Assembly (NCBI RefSeq): GCF_023333595.1
Contig: NZ_JAIQZM010000002.1
Location: 113,068-177,067 of the forward strand
Source of the DNA: Argonema galeatum A003/A1
GTDB lineage: Bacteria; Cyanobacteriota; Cyanobacteriia; Cyanobacteriales; Aerosakkonemataceae
Reading direction: 5' to 3'
Length of the DNA: 64,000 nucleotides
A program made the position numbers and the translations under genes. Under the pieces are notes generated by a model. The model was not told the origin of the DNA, ran no database searches, and worked only from the letters and a program-made list of their open reading frames with translations. Of the stretch, positions 54,620 through 63,015 are shown in pieces; positions within the stretch are counted from its first letter, which is position 1; each line of letters starts with the position of its first letter.

Positions 54620-54838
54620 TTAGGCCAAAGTAGAGATTTCATTCACTACTTGCAGCCGTCCCCGACGCACGCCATACAGGAGGCGATCGAGAATGGTTTG
54701 TTCTTCTTCACTCAGAGTGTTTTGCAATAGTGCTGCCATCATTCCGTAGCGATCGGCTAGAGTGATGCGTCCAGAATTGGTGGCTTCAGCAAATAACTCG
54801 AAGAGGGCGGTGGGAAGAAGGTTGATTTGGTTGGTCAT
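54620..54838 (-). CDS. Small conserved protein (72 aa), paralog of the gene at 6106-6321
   Basis: Helical protein with INLLPTALFELFAEATNSG, TLADRYGMMAALLQNTLSEE EQTILDRLLYGVRRGRLQVV. Shared with the 71-aa paralog: NLLP, DRYGMMAALL/IL, EE near the middle, LDRL and GR-Q. Function unknown. A very good CRP-like palindrome lies about 100 bp upstream. Confidence 0.78.
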   Translation of the reverse strand: MTNQINLLPTALFELFAEATNSGRITLADRYGMMAALLQNTLSEEEQTILDRLLYGVRRGRLQVVNEISTLA

Positions 54839-54936
54839 CGTTTTTGCTTGAACTCTATGCTTTTATTATGGATTCGCCTTCTGTAGTACTTGGTGATTGA
54901 GCTTTTCATAATTTGTGATGTTTCCAGACTAATTTT

Positions 54937-54952
54937 CGTGATCGAAATCACA
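54937..54952 (-). promoter_or_regulatory. Candidate CRP/SyCRP1 operator
   Basis: CGTGATCGAAATCACA contains the perfect palindrome halves GTGAT and ATCAC separated by 4 bases, matching TGTGA-N6-TCACA with one mismatch. It lies 99 bp upstream of the 72-aa gene (minus strand) and 64 bp upstream of the deaminase gene (plus strand), so it could act on either. Confidence 0.6.
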
Positions 54953-55015
54953 TATTTGAGTGACATAGATCGCAATAATAGGAAAGACCAAGCTTAGCAA
55001 GGGATGTTGTAGCGG

Positions 55016-55441
55016 ATGAACCACGAAGATTTTATGAAGATAGCGATCGCACAAGCAAAGCTTGGGGATACGCCTTACGGTACTGCGATCGTGAAAGATA
55101 ACCAAATTGCGATCGCGGCCCATAACACCGTCAAGCAAGACAACGACCCCTCAGCTCATGCAGAAGTCAACGCCATTCGCCGTTTAACCGCTAAACTTCA
55201 AAATCGTTCTCTCGAAGGTTATACCTTATATACCACTTGCGAACCTTGTCCTATGTGCGCTACAGCCTGTATTTGGGCAGGCATATCAGAAATTATCTTC
55301 GGTGCTTCAATTAAAGATTTGATCGAGTTTGGCGCAGCCCAAATTGATTTACCTTGCGAAGAAATCATTGCGAAGGGCTTTAGAGAAATCAAAATCACTC
55401 CAGGGATCTTAAAATCTGAGTGTTTAGAATTGTTTAAGTAG
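55016..55441 (+). CDS. Cytidine/guanine deaminase-like zinc enzyme
   Basis: 141 aa of the CDA fold. The zinc site is HAEVNAI (His53-Ala-Glu55) plus CEPCPMCATACIW (two cysteines around residue 80). The C-terminal GILKSECLELF and FGASIKDL fit the guanine-deaminase/tRNA-deaminase (TadA-like) group and not CMP deaminases. Substrate uncertain. ATG at 55016 follows GGATGTTG; it is a separate transcription unit from the 72-aa gene. Confidence 0.85.
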   Translation: MNHEDFMKIAIAQAKLGDTPYGTAIVKDNQIAIAAHNTVKQDNDPSAHAEVNAIRRLTAKLQNRSLEGYTLYTTCEPCPMCATACIWAGISEIIFGASIKDLIEFGAAQIDLPCEEIIAKGFREIKITPGILKSECLELFK

Positions 55442-55505
55442 GATTCGATTTGCTTTTTTGTACTTTTTATGGTATGATATTTTTTCTAAAACCTTTTGCC
55501 TAAAA

Positions 55506-57392
55506 ATGAAGGCTTATCATACATTTTTAAGCAACCTTTCAGTCCAAAGCACAACTAATTTTAGTGAATCATATCCGATGAACCTATTAAAAGCTCAGGT
55601 GACTTCATCTAGAAAACAAGTATATTTACTTGTTATATATCTAATTCCCCTTTGCATACTGCTTTGGTTTATTGCTAGTTTTGGCATCAATACTCCTTTT
55701 TGGGATCAAATGGAGTTTCCCTATATTTTTCAACTCGTTGCCACAGGAAAAGCCAATTTTGAAACTTTTTTTAATCAACATAATGAACATCGTATATTTT
55801 TTCCAAAGTTGATAATTACTGCTCTAGCTTTCGCTTCCAAATGGGATATTAGGTACGAATTATATACGAGTGTTTTTTTGACTATAATAACTTTTTTATG
55901 CTTTTATAAAATATCTTTAAATCAAGCAGAAACAGGTAACGGTAATATAGCCAATATATTCACCTGTATGCTGCTATTTTCATTAGTGCAGTGGGAAAAC
56001 TGGTTGTGGGGGTTTCAAATAGCCTGGTTTCTGATTAATACTTGTGTGGCAATAGCTATTTTAATCCTTTATTCATGCAAAAATTGGTATCCGATTGTCC
56101 GAATATTTCTGGCTGCTATCTTCTGCTGTATTGCTAGCTTTTCAACAGCACATGGCTTGATGTCCTGGCTAGCTCTAATACCTTTAGTAGTATCTATGTC
56201 TGGGAACAACCGACAGAAGCTCCAAAGGATTTTGATATGGCTTGGTTTTTGTATTATTTCAGTTGCGCTTTACTCCATCGGTTATCAAAAAATAGCTAAT
56301 CCAAGTATATTCTACTTTCTCCAAAAGCCATTACACGCAGTAGAGTATTTTTTCACACTTTTGGGTTCCCCATTGTTTGGAGGCATTAATTATGCTGCCT
56401 TCACCAATTTACCTGCGTTTAATAGCTTGTATTCATCATTTCACCAAGTAATAAATGCCTGCCCTGCGAAATTGAGCGGTTTATTTATTTTCATAAGTTT
56501 TTTATTTTTGACTGTTTTTTATTTAATTAATTGGCGGCAATATAAACTTATAGGCAATGCCTTGCCGTGGTTATCTTTAGGGCTATTTGCTGTTTTATAC
56601 GCGATTAGTAATACTTTTGGTAGGGCTGCTAGCGGTGATTTAGGAGCTTTAATTTCAAGATATACAACTCCTTCGTTATTATTAATCATCGCTTTAGTTC
56701 AGGTGTCGAGATTGTTTTGTGAGCGGCAAGAGCGCCAACAAAAATTAACGTTAAAACATCCCTACAAAATCTTTGTTTTAATGTTAATGATTCTAGTGAT
56801 AATTAAATCATTTGACTTTGTTGCTGTAGGTCGGCAATTTAAAATTCACCAACTGAATGCTAAAACTTGCTTAGAACTAATATTTTTTATAGATTATGAA
56901 TCATCATCAACTAACTGTTTACAATTAGTTTATCCAAATGCTGCTTTGGCAAGGCAGAAAGCAGAGTTTTTGGATAAACTAGGTATGAGGACTTTTCCAC
57001 AAAATATAGCTTTTATCACAAAACCTAGCAAAAATTATGGATTTATTGACAATCCCCGGACAACTGAAAAATCCCTGCTAGTCAATCGCAGTAGCATGAT
57101 TAATCTCTATGGATGGGCTATACTGCCAGACAGTTATGAACAGCCCATAATGGTGTTGATTTCTTATGGTAATGAAAGATACTTTTTGGCAACTACACCT
57201 GTCAATTTGGATAGTCCTGACATTGAAAAATTTAATAAATATAGTCTACATCAAAAAGCTAGATGGGCTGTTAATATTTCAGCAAAATCTTTGCCTATAG
57301 GAGAAACAGTAATCAAAGCTTGGGTGTACGATCGCGACAAACAGCAGTTTGTCAAGTTAAGTGGTAAACCAAAAGTATTAGTGCAGAAATAA
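55506..57392 (+). CDS. Large polytopic membrane protein, perhaps polysaccharide-related
   Basis: About 628 aa from ATG at 55506 (other possible starts at 55458 TTG and 55578 ATG). About ten hydrophobic segments run from residue 50 to 440 of the protein (VYLLVIYLIPLCILLWFIAS, IWLGFCIISVALYSIGYQKI, and others), with HNEHR in the first large loop (about residues 95-100) and the soluble C-terminal domain (LYGWAILPDSYEQPIMVLIS onward). The layout suggests a family of integral glycosyltransferases or polymerases, but no catalytic motif is certain. Confidence 0.65.
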   Translation: MKAYHTFLSNLSVQSTTNFSESYPMNLLKAQVTSSRKQVYLLVIYLIPLCILLWFIASFGINTPFWDQMEFPYIFQLVATGKANFETFFNQHNEHRIFFPKLIITALAFASKWDIRYELYTSVFLTIITFLCFYKISLNQAETGNGNIANIFTCMLLFSLVQWENWLWGFQIAWFLINTCVAIAILILYSCKNWYPIVRIFLAAIFCCIASFSTAHGLMSWLALIPLVVSMSGNNRQKLQRILIWLGFCIISVALYSIGYQKIANPSIFYFLQKPLHAVEYFFTLLGSPLFGGINYAAFTNLPAFNSLYSSFHQVINACPAKLSGLFIFISFLFLTVFYLINWRQYKLIGNALPWLSLGLFAVLYAISNTFGRAASGDLGALISRYTTPSLLLIIALVQVSRLFCERQERQQKLTLKHPYKIFVLMLMILVIIKSFDFVAVGRQFKIHQLNAKTCLELIFFIDYESSSTNCLQLVYPNAALARQKAEFLDKLGMRTFPQNIAFITKPSKNYGFIDNPRTTEKSLLVNRSSMINLYGWAILPDSYEQPIMVLISYGNERYFLATTPVNLDSPDIEKFNKYSLHQKARWAVNISAKSLPIGETVIKAWVYDRDKQQFVKLSGKPKVLVQK

Positions 57393-57547
57393 AAACAATT
57401 TCCTCTTCCGTACTTAGTGTGAAAAACCCGGTTTTTGGGGCATAGGGCATAGGTGATCGAGCGACGGAAGAGCCTTACACATTAAGCTATCTTAGCTTTA
57501 CCATTAATGTAGATATAATTGTCCATAGCGACTCAAAGGAGTTTATT

Positions 57548-57718
57548 ATGGGTTTAGGTCTTCGGGCTGATGGTAGATGGGTGTCGGAACGGGAACAAGA
57601 AGATTCCCAAAGTAGATTTATCTGCCCAGTTACCAGTTTTCGTAAAAATAGCTCTCCCTTACTTAGAGTGATAAATTTAACTAATCAATCTGTTAGTTGG
57701 CTTGAGCAGAGCCCCTAG
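57548..57718 (+). pseudogene. N-terminal fragment of a glutathionyl-hydroquinone reductase (ECM4/YqjG-type)
   Basis: MGLGLRADGRWVSEREQEDS QSRFICPVTSFRKNSS fits the conserved start of YqjG-type proteins (G-x-W-V-S-E-R-E-Q-E-D, GRF-R-P-TSFR). After 37 residues the similarity ends and a stop follows at 57716. The good ribosome binding site AAAGGAG six bases before ATG is kept. The C-terminal half is 11 kb away, at 45958-46509, in the wrong order for a single split gene. Confidence 0.65.
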
Positions 57719-57762
57719 CCTTTTGACTTTATCCCACTCCCCCGCATTTTGGAAAATAGCTC

Positions 57763-57893
57763 GATCGGTTAAGATATCAAGGCACACCCAAGCCATAACA
57801 GGATAGGGAAACTTAGGTGTAAGTCCGAGGCTGTGCGGCAGCTGTAAATGAGGCAATTTAGCCTTGTAAGCCAGAATGCCTACCTGTTAAACG
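57763..57893 (+). promoter_or_regulatory. Cobalamin (B12) riboswitch
   Basis: The core elements are in place: AACAGGATAGGGAAACTTAG GTGTAAGTCCGAGGCTGTGC GGCAGCTGTAAATGAGG, then AAGCCAGAATGCCTACCTGT T. These match the conserved GGGAA...GGTG.A..TCC..GCTG..C.GC.ACTGTAA...GCCAG...ACCTG of the B12-box family (quoted in parts). It lies 43 bp before the CbiX gene, which would be repressed by cobalamin. Confidence 0.92.
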
Positions 57894-57935
57894 TTCACTC
57901 TAATTTCCCGCCTCGCACGGGAAAGGATTTTGTTG

Positions 57936-59054
57936 ATGCCTACAGTAAATTCATTTAGTCCCGCTTCTGAGTCCCACTCCGAGTCCTTTGAATTGCCACC
58001 CCTGCCGCTACAACGTCCGCTGTTGATGATCGGTCACGGCACCAGAGATGATGAGGGAAGGCAAACTTTCCTAGATTTTGCCAATGCTTATCAAGCTTTA
58101 GACACTTCCCGCCCTGTCGTACCCTGCTTTCTGGAACTCACCGGCCCTACAATTCAAGAGGGAGTAGATAGGTGTGTGGAACAAGGCTATACTGAACTGT
58201 CAGCGCTGCCAGTGTTGTTATTTGCGGCTCGACACAATAAGTTTGACATTACTAACGAGTTAGACCGGGCAAAGCTTCGGCATCCCCAGCTAAAGTTTCA
58301 CTACGGGCGTCATTTTGGGATTACCCCTGGTATTTTGGAATTGTGGCGATCGCGTCTTGCCGAACTCGATCGGCCCGATCGCAACAGAGAGGACACCGCC
58401 CTGCTGTTTGTCGGTCGCGGTTCTAGCGACCCCGATGCTAACGGCGATGTGTACAAACTCGCCCGCATATTGTGGGAAGGCAGCGGTTATCTCACCGTTG
58501 AAACCTGCTTCATTGGCATTACTCACCCCCGTTTGGAAGAAGGTTTCCGTCGCGCCAGACTCTACCAACCCAAACAAATTATTGTTTTACCCTACTTCCT
58601 TTTCACAGGAATCCTAGTTAAAAAGATTTTTGATGTCACCGCCCAACAGCAAGAACAATATCCCCATATTTCGATGACTTGTTTACCGGAAATGGGACTT
58701 CACCCCCAGCTTTTCCGAGTATTGCGGGAGAGGGAAATTGAAACTCAGCTAGGTCAAGTGCAGATGAACTGCGAGATGTGCAAATTTCGTCTAGCATTTG
58801 TGGGAAATGGTAACGGGCACAGTCATAGCCCCGATCATTTCCATCAGGGACACGAACACCACAATCACCAAAACTCCCACGATAATTACGCTCATACTCA
58901 CACTCACGACCATGAGGAGAGTGATGATAATTTGCACTCTAGCACTCACGGACACAATCATCACCACAAGGGCAGTGCAAACCATTCCCATGCAGCTGTT
59001 GACCCTTATGCCAATTTAGAACAATATCATCAAAAAATTTGGCAAGCGCCCTAA
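57936..59054 (+). CDS. cbiX: Sirohydrochlorin chelatase CbiX with His-rich tail
   Basis: 372 aa. Two CbiX domains ([17 protein letters not shown] at about 28 and [16 protein letters not shown] at about 152). The active-site histidines are seen in the first half (GHGTRD, and [10 protein letters not shown] around 92) and [20 protein letters not shown] in the second. The last 85 residues are very rich in His ([30 protein letters not shown]), as in metal-storing CbiX forms. It puts Co2+ (or Ni2+) into sirohydrochlorin at the start of the cobalamin path. ATG at 57936 has AAAGGA 8 bases upstream. Confidence 0.92.
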   Translation: MPTVNSFSPASESHSESFELPPLPLQRPLLMIGHGTRDDEGRQTFLDFANAYQALDTSRPVVPCFLELTGPTIQEGVDRCVEQGYTELSALPVLLFAARHNKFDITNELDRAKLRHPQLKFHYGRHFGITPGILELWRSRLAELDRPDRNREDTALLFVGRGSSDPDANGDVYKLARILWEGSGYLTVETCFIGITHPRLEEGFRRARLYQPKQIIVLPYFLFTGILVKKIFDVTAQQQEQYPHISMTCLPEMGLHPQLFRVLREREIETQLGQVQMNCEMCKFRLAFVGNGNGHSHSPDHFHQGHEHHNHQNSHDNYAHTHTHDHEESDDNLHSSTHGHNHHHKGSANHSHAAVDPYANLEQYHQKIWQAP

Positions 59055-59142
59055 ACAATTTTGGATTGTGGATTTTGGATTTTGGATTGTCAATTCTAAA
59101 TCAATTTGAAATATGCAATTCTTCAATCTTCCCTTTCCTAAT

Positions 59143-59157
59143 GACCAATGACCAATG
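59143..59157. repeat. Heptamer array (GACCAAT), left part
   Basis: Two GACCAAT units and a G, separated from the main array by an inserted MITE. Confidence 0.8.
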
Positions 59158-59299
59158 ATACCAAATCCGGGTTATTTACCCCCTTTATAGTGTGAAGTGT
59201 AGGGGTGAAGCATTGCGGCAATAAGTGTATTCCCCTAACCAAAGCCTTTCTACCGCAATGCTTTATGGATAACGGGGGTTTTTATCCCGGATTTGGTAT
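59158..59299. mobile_element. MITE family C inserted in the heptamer array
   Basis: ATACCAAATCCGGG (59158-59171) and CCCGGATTTGGTAT (59286-59299) are perfect 14-bp inverted ends of a 142-bp element. A second pair inside (TTTACCCCC / GGGGGTTTTTA) extends the stem. No gene. The flanks on both sides are the heptamer array, so the insertion is clear. Confidence 0.88.
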
Positions 59300-59369
59300 G
59301 ACCAATGACCAATGACCAATGACCAATGACCAATGACCAATGACCAATGACCAATGACCAATGACCAAT
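59300..59369. repeat. Heptamer array (GACCAAT)10 next to sipA
   Basis: Ten perfect GACCAAT units. The last A-T of the array plus the next G form the ATG start codon of sipA. No Shine-Dalgarno sequence can exist in this array. Confidence 0.95.
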
Positions 59370-59616
59370 GACTAAAGAATTTACAGTTGGCGAAAAAGTC
59401 CGAGTGGTAGCAATGCCACCTTACATCAAAACAGCCGAACCAATGCCAATGCTGCGTCCGCCAAACTTAATTCACCTTGGCGAAGAAGGAGTGGTGATCG
59501 ATCGGCGTCCCGGCGGTTATTGGGGTGTCCGCTTTGCTAGGGGAGCATTCCTGATGGATAGCCAGTATATTGAAGCTGTGGGGAACCTTCGTGAAACCTC
59601 AGAAAAAGACGACTAA
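59368..59616 (+). CDS. sipA: SipA-type protein (DUF3148)
   Basis: 82-aa protein with FTVGEKVRVVAMPPYIKTAE PMPMLRPPNLI, EEGVVIDRRPGGYWGVRFARG AFLMDSQYIE: the small SH3-like barrel of DUF3148/SipA. In Synechococcus SipA binds the histidine kinase NblS and affects high-light signalling. The start codon is created by the end of the heptamer array, so expression without a ribosome binding site or from a leaderless message is likely. Confidence 0.9.
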   Translation: MTKEFTVGEKVRVVAMPPYIKTAEPMPMLRPPNLIHLGEEGVVIDRRPGGYWGVRFARGAFLMDSQYIEAVGNLRETSEKDD

Positions 59617-59742
59617 AAGTAACCCACTACATTTTAGATTTTGGATTTTGGATTTTGGATTTTAAATTTTAGATTTTGGATTTGAAAACTTTACTTTGAA
59701 ATCGGAAATTTTAAATCTAAAATCTTAAATTTCCCCCTCCCA

Positions 59743-60495
59743 CTACCCTTCTTGTTCCAAGGCTTCAATCACTTGCAGTCCGCGAGGGTCGCCAACTCTC
59801 AGCAGAGAGGCTTTGGCGTCTTCTCTGACTCCCATATCTCTATCTTCTTCTAAAGCCATGATTAGACCGTCGATCGCACCAGCGTAGACAATATTGGAGG
59901 GCAATTCGCGGCAGAGTTGTCCTATAGCCCAAGCACAGTTACTTCGCACTGCGGCTACCCGATCTTGGATTAAGGCTTCAATCAGCGGCGGAACGGCGGC
60001 TACTACTGCCTCATAGCTTACATCAGCCATTTGTGCCAACCCACTAGCGGCCCACAAACGCACCGCAGAAATATCGGTTTTCAGGGCATCTATCAATGGT
60101 GGCAAAGAACGGCTAGAGCGGCAATTTCCCAAAGCCCAAACGATACCTTTACGAACATAGCCATTCCAATCGCGATTCAGCTGGGCGATCAACGGCTCAA
60201 CGGCATCTCGGCTGGGATTTCGTCCCAACGCATAAGCTGCACTTACCCGCACTAACGGACAGACATCTGTCAGGAGGCGAATCAAATGGGGTATAGCCCG
60301 TTCGTCCTGAAGTTCGCAGAAAGCCCGCGTCGCTATCATGCGTTGCTGCGTTTCGTGCGCCGTCAGCAGCGCCAGCATTGCCTCTGGATCTGGCTTGGCA
60401 GCCTCTGATTCTGCTTCCAGCGGTTCTAGCCGATCCAAGGGACTTTCTAGGTCAATTTCCGGATCGAGTAGGGTCAGGTCGTCATCGTCATACAT
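59743..60495 (-). CDS. HEAT-repeat protein (phycobilin lyase-like)
   Basis: 250 aa. An acidic N-terminus (DDDDLTLLDPEIDLESPLDR) precedes about six HEAT/PBS units, for example RAIPHLIRLLTDVCPLVRVS AAYALGR and SVEPLIAQLNRDWNGYVRKG IVWALGN (approximate), with short helices. The repeats resemble those of CpcE/PecE lyases and other scaffolds; without a partner gene nearby, a lyase role is not proved. Confidence 0.8.
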   Translation of the reverse strand: MYDDDDLTLLDPEIDLESPLDRLEPLEAESEAAKPDPEAMLALLTAHETQQRMIATRAFCELQDERAIPHLIRLLTDVCPLVRVSAAYALGRNPSRDAVEPLIAQLNRDWNGYVRKGIVWALGNCRSSRSLPPLIDALKTDISAVRLWAASGLAQMADVSYEAVVAAVPPLIEALIQDRVAAVRSNCAWAIGQLCRELPSNIVYAGAIDGLIMALEEDRDMGVREDAKASLLRVGDPRGLQVIEALEQEG

Positions 60496-60715
60496 AATTT
60501 TAAAGTACCTTAATCAGCGCCGATCCCACCAGCTTCTCTACGGTTAAATCTGAGAAATTTCGGACTCAAACAGTTCCAAGGACAGCCTACTGACACTCAG
60601 AAAAGTTAAGAAACTTAAAATTATAACGTATTTTTTAATATTCAAAATTTGAATTTGGTATAGTACACCACATCAAGGGCTGTACAATTAAGTCCCTCAA
60701 GACCAGGAGTATAAT

Positions 60716-62266
60716 GTGACAGATTACTTAGAACCCTATCGGCAGATGGTTCGTGGGATTCGATTCGCTCCCCCGCAGGGGCAACATGAGCGATTCAATC
60801 GATTGGTGCATCAGCCGCTTCCAGTACCGCCGGTGCATGATTCGCATACAGCAGAGGTTGCACGGAGATCTTTTGTTGCACTCGATCCGGGGCCTACTCC
60901 CGATCCGTCGGAACACGCGGCGGCGCTAGTTCGTGGAGCGGTTTCTAAGCATACCGTCTTGCCAGTCACCTACAGCATTCAGGAGAATGTAGGCGATCGC
61001 ATCAGCCGCTTAGCCACACCCAAACAGGCCGCACCGCTAATTATAGCGCCTAAAATTCCCGCACCAGATCCCAACTGGACGCCCCCGCCTCCCCCTGCTA
61101 TCCAGCATTTAGTCATCGCCACACCAGCGCCGACTGAAGTACCAGTTGCAAGTGAGCCTGTTCTCCCTCAGATAGAAACGCCAGTAGACTTAAATCAAAT
61201 CCCCACAATTGTTGTAGAAACTGAGGATTTATCTACCCAAGAACCTGAGTCAATCGACTCAAATCAAATCCCCACAATTGTTGTAGAAACTGAGGATTTA
61301 TTTACCCAAGAACCTGAGTCAATCGACTCAAATCAAATCCCCACAATTGTTGTGGAATTTGAGGATTTATCTACCCAAGAACCTGAGTCAATCGACTTAA
61401 ATCAAATCCCTACAATTGTTGTAGAATTTGAGGATTTATCTTTTCAAGAACCTGAGTCGCTCGACTCAAATCAAATTCCGACAACTGGTGGACAAATTGA
61501 GGATTTATCTCCTCAAGAGATTCAGCCATTAGATTTAAGTCAAGCTACCGCAACTGTTGAGAATGAGACTGTTATCGCTGAGAAAGAGACACCAGTAGAT
61601 TTAAATCAAATTCAGACAGTAGTTCAAACTGAAGAGGTAGCCAATCAAGAAAATCAGCCGCTCCAAGACAGTCAAATTGAAACCAATTTTGTTGAAAATG
61701 AGGAGGTAGTTGCAGAAGAAAGTCAGTCAATAGAGGTAAGTCAAGTTTCCCCAACTATCGAAAGCGAGTTAGCGGCTGAGACAGAAAAAAATACCGCCAC
61801 AGTTGAAAGTGAATCTGCTATTTCTGAACCAGAGATAGCCGCCGAGTTAAGTCAAACGGCTACAACTGCTGTCGAAACTGAGGAAGTAGCTACAGAAGAT
61901 AATCAGCCACTGGAGTTAAGTCAAACTCTCACAACTGATGAGTCGGAATCGGCTGTTTCTCAACTGGAACCATTACCAATAGTAGAAAGCAAAAAATCAA
62001 AAACTGAGAAGCTTCAGATTACCTGTCCCAAATGTAACTCTGGTGATGTCCGCAAGAATGGCCGTCAAAAGGACAGGCAAAAATACCTTTGCAAAGATTG
62101 CGGTAGACAATTTCTCTCGGCTGGTTCTGTTGAAGAAAAGGTTAATCTCCAAACTGAGGTAGAGTCAGAAGCAAAGCCTGCTGATGAAGTTTTCACCAGT
62201 AAACCAAAAAGTTCTAAGGGCAAACTTAAGAAACAGTCCAAAGGATTTGGCCGTAACAAGAGATAA
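60716..62266 (+). CDS. Repeat-rich protein with transposase-type zinc ribbon
   Basis: 516 aa from GTG at 60716 (AGGAG 8 bases before). Residues 1-110: an ordered N-terminal part (LEPYRQMVRGIRFAPPQGQH). Residues 150-440: acidic, low-complexity region with tandem 29-aa units (NQIPTIVVETEDLSTQEPES). Residues 420-465: CPKCNSGDVRKNGRQKDRQK YLCKDCGRQF, the zinc ribbon of IS1/IS1595-type transposases. Last residues basic (KGKLKKQSKGFGRNKR). The stop codon lies at the edge of a MITE. No known family; the combination is unusual. Confidence 0.75.
   Translation: MTDYLEPYRQMVRGIRFAPPQGQHERFNRLVHQPLPVPPVHDSHTAEVARRSFVALDPGPTPDPSEHAAALVRGAVSKHTVLPVTYSIQENVGDRISRLATPKQAAPLIIAPKIPAPDPNWTPPPPPAIQHLVIATPAPTEVPVASEPVLPQIETPVDLNQIPTIVVETEDLSTQEPESIDSNQIPTIVVETEDLFTQEPESIDSNQIPTIVVEFEDLSTQEPESIDLNQIPTIVVEFEDLSFQEPESLDSNQIPTTGGQIEDLSPQEIQPLDLSQATATVENETVIAEKETPVDLNQIQTVVQTEEVANQENQPLQDSQIETNFVENEEVVAEESQSIEVSQVSPTIESELAAETEKNTATVESESAISEPEIAAELSQTATTAVETEEVATEDNQPLELSQTLTTDESESAVSQLEPLPIVESKKSKTEKLQITCPKCNSGDVRKNGRQKDRQKYLCKDCGRQFLSAGSVEEKVNLQTEVESEAKPADEVFTSKPKSSKGKLKKQSKGFGRNKR
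61187..61500. repeat. Tandem 87-bp units inside the repeat-rich gene
   Basis: Four to five copies of a unit containing CAAATCCCCACAATTGTTGT and GAGGATTTATCTACCCAAGA. Copy 1 and 2 are nearly identical; later copies diverge. Multiples of three keep the frame. Confidence 0.85.
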
Positions 62267-62414
62267 TATCATGTCCGGTGGCATCGGTTGCCTAAAAAAT
62301 CCCCGGTTTTATCTGTGTTCATCTGTGTTCATCTGTGGTAAAAATTTAACCAGGGATGACAATAAACAATTTGACGATATCACTCTTACACGGGCGGTGC
62401 TACCGGACACCACA
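62264..62414 (+). mobile_element. MITE family D, copy 3
   Basis: Begins AATATCATGTCCGGTGGCAT and ends GCTACCGGACACCACAAT; interior TTATCTGTGTTCATCTGTGT and GGTAAAAATTTAACCAGGGA match copies 1 and 2. The stop codon of the previous gene (TAA, 62264-62266) coincides with its left end. Confidence 0.8.
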
Positions 62415-62454
62415 ATCCACAATCCAAAATCTAAAATCCTTTCATCGGTTGATG

Positions 62455-63015
62455 TCAATCAACATTTTGGGGAAACAGAGGTTTAAGCATCCAGAGGGAC
62501 TGAGTTTGGTAGCCCAAATTACGGTATAAATTCATAGCGGGTTTATTGACTTCAAACACTTGAAGACCAATTTGCCGATCGCCTCTGGCTTTGGCCCAAT
62601 CCTCAGCATGACGCATCAAAGCAGTACCAACGCCCCGCCGCCGGTGTTCTGGCTCGACGTAAAGCAAAAAAATATGGGCGTGGCGATCGCCATACAGCTG
62701 ATCGATCGCATTACCCAACCAGAGACAAGCTACCCAATCAGAGGCTTTCCCCCCCTCCGTCCCCCCGCCACGGGGGGAAGAAAAGGGAAAATTTTTATTC
62801 GTGGAAGGTAGGGGGGGATTTTCTTCCCCCTTACCTACAAATTCCACCCACCAAAGAGGCGTTTCCTTGGAAAAGTATCGATCGACCGTTTCAGCCAGAT
62901 GGGAATAATTTTGCACTGGAAACAGATCTTGGTAAGTCCGCTGCAAAAACTTTACCAGCTTAGCCCGATCCAGACCCGACCCAGCCTGTAGCTGATAGCC
63001 TGGTAGCAACAGCAT
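62455..63015 (-). CDS. GNAT-family N-acetyltransferase
   Basis: 186 aa. Acetyl-CoA site: FLLYVEPEHRRRGVGTALMR HAEDWAKARG (RRRGVGTA, near 122-130), then QIGLQVFEVNKPAMNLYRNL GYQ. The loop between about 60 and 90 is enlarged by a repeat-derived insert (ENPPLPSTNKNFPFSSPRGG GTEGGK). Substrate unknown. The stop of the 62-aa gene is directly upstream (63016), so they share a transcript. Confidence 0.9.
   Translation of the reverse strand: MLLLPGYQLQAGSGLDRAKLVKFLQRTYQDLFPVQNYSHLAETVDRYFSKETPLWWVEFVGKGEENPPLPSTNKNFPFSSPRGGGTEGGKASDWVACLWLGNAIDQLYGDRHAHIFLLYVEPEHRRRGVGTALMRHAEDWAKARGDRQIGLQVFEVNKPAMNLYRNLGYQTQSLWMLKPLFPQNVD
62747..62820. repeat. GC-rich palindromic repeat in frame in the GNAT gene
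   Basis: TTTCCCCCCCTCCGTCCCCC CGCCACGGGGGGAAG and the following purine-rich part. Encodes SPRGGGTEGGK. Same repeat type as in the flavoprotein gene (18804). Confidence 0.7.

Noticed and set aside
45958..57718. One GST gene interrupted by an 11-kb insertion
   Set aside because: On the same strand the C-terminal part precedes the N-terminal part, so a simple insertion cannot explain it.
59300..59369. Heptamer array as CRISPR or origin iterons
   Set aside because: Seven-base units without spacers, typical cyanobacterial STRR; no DnaA boxes or replication gene nearby.
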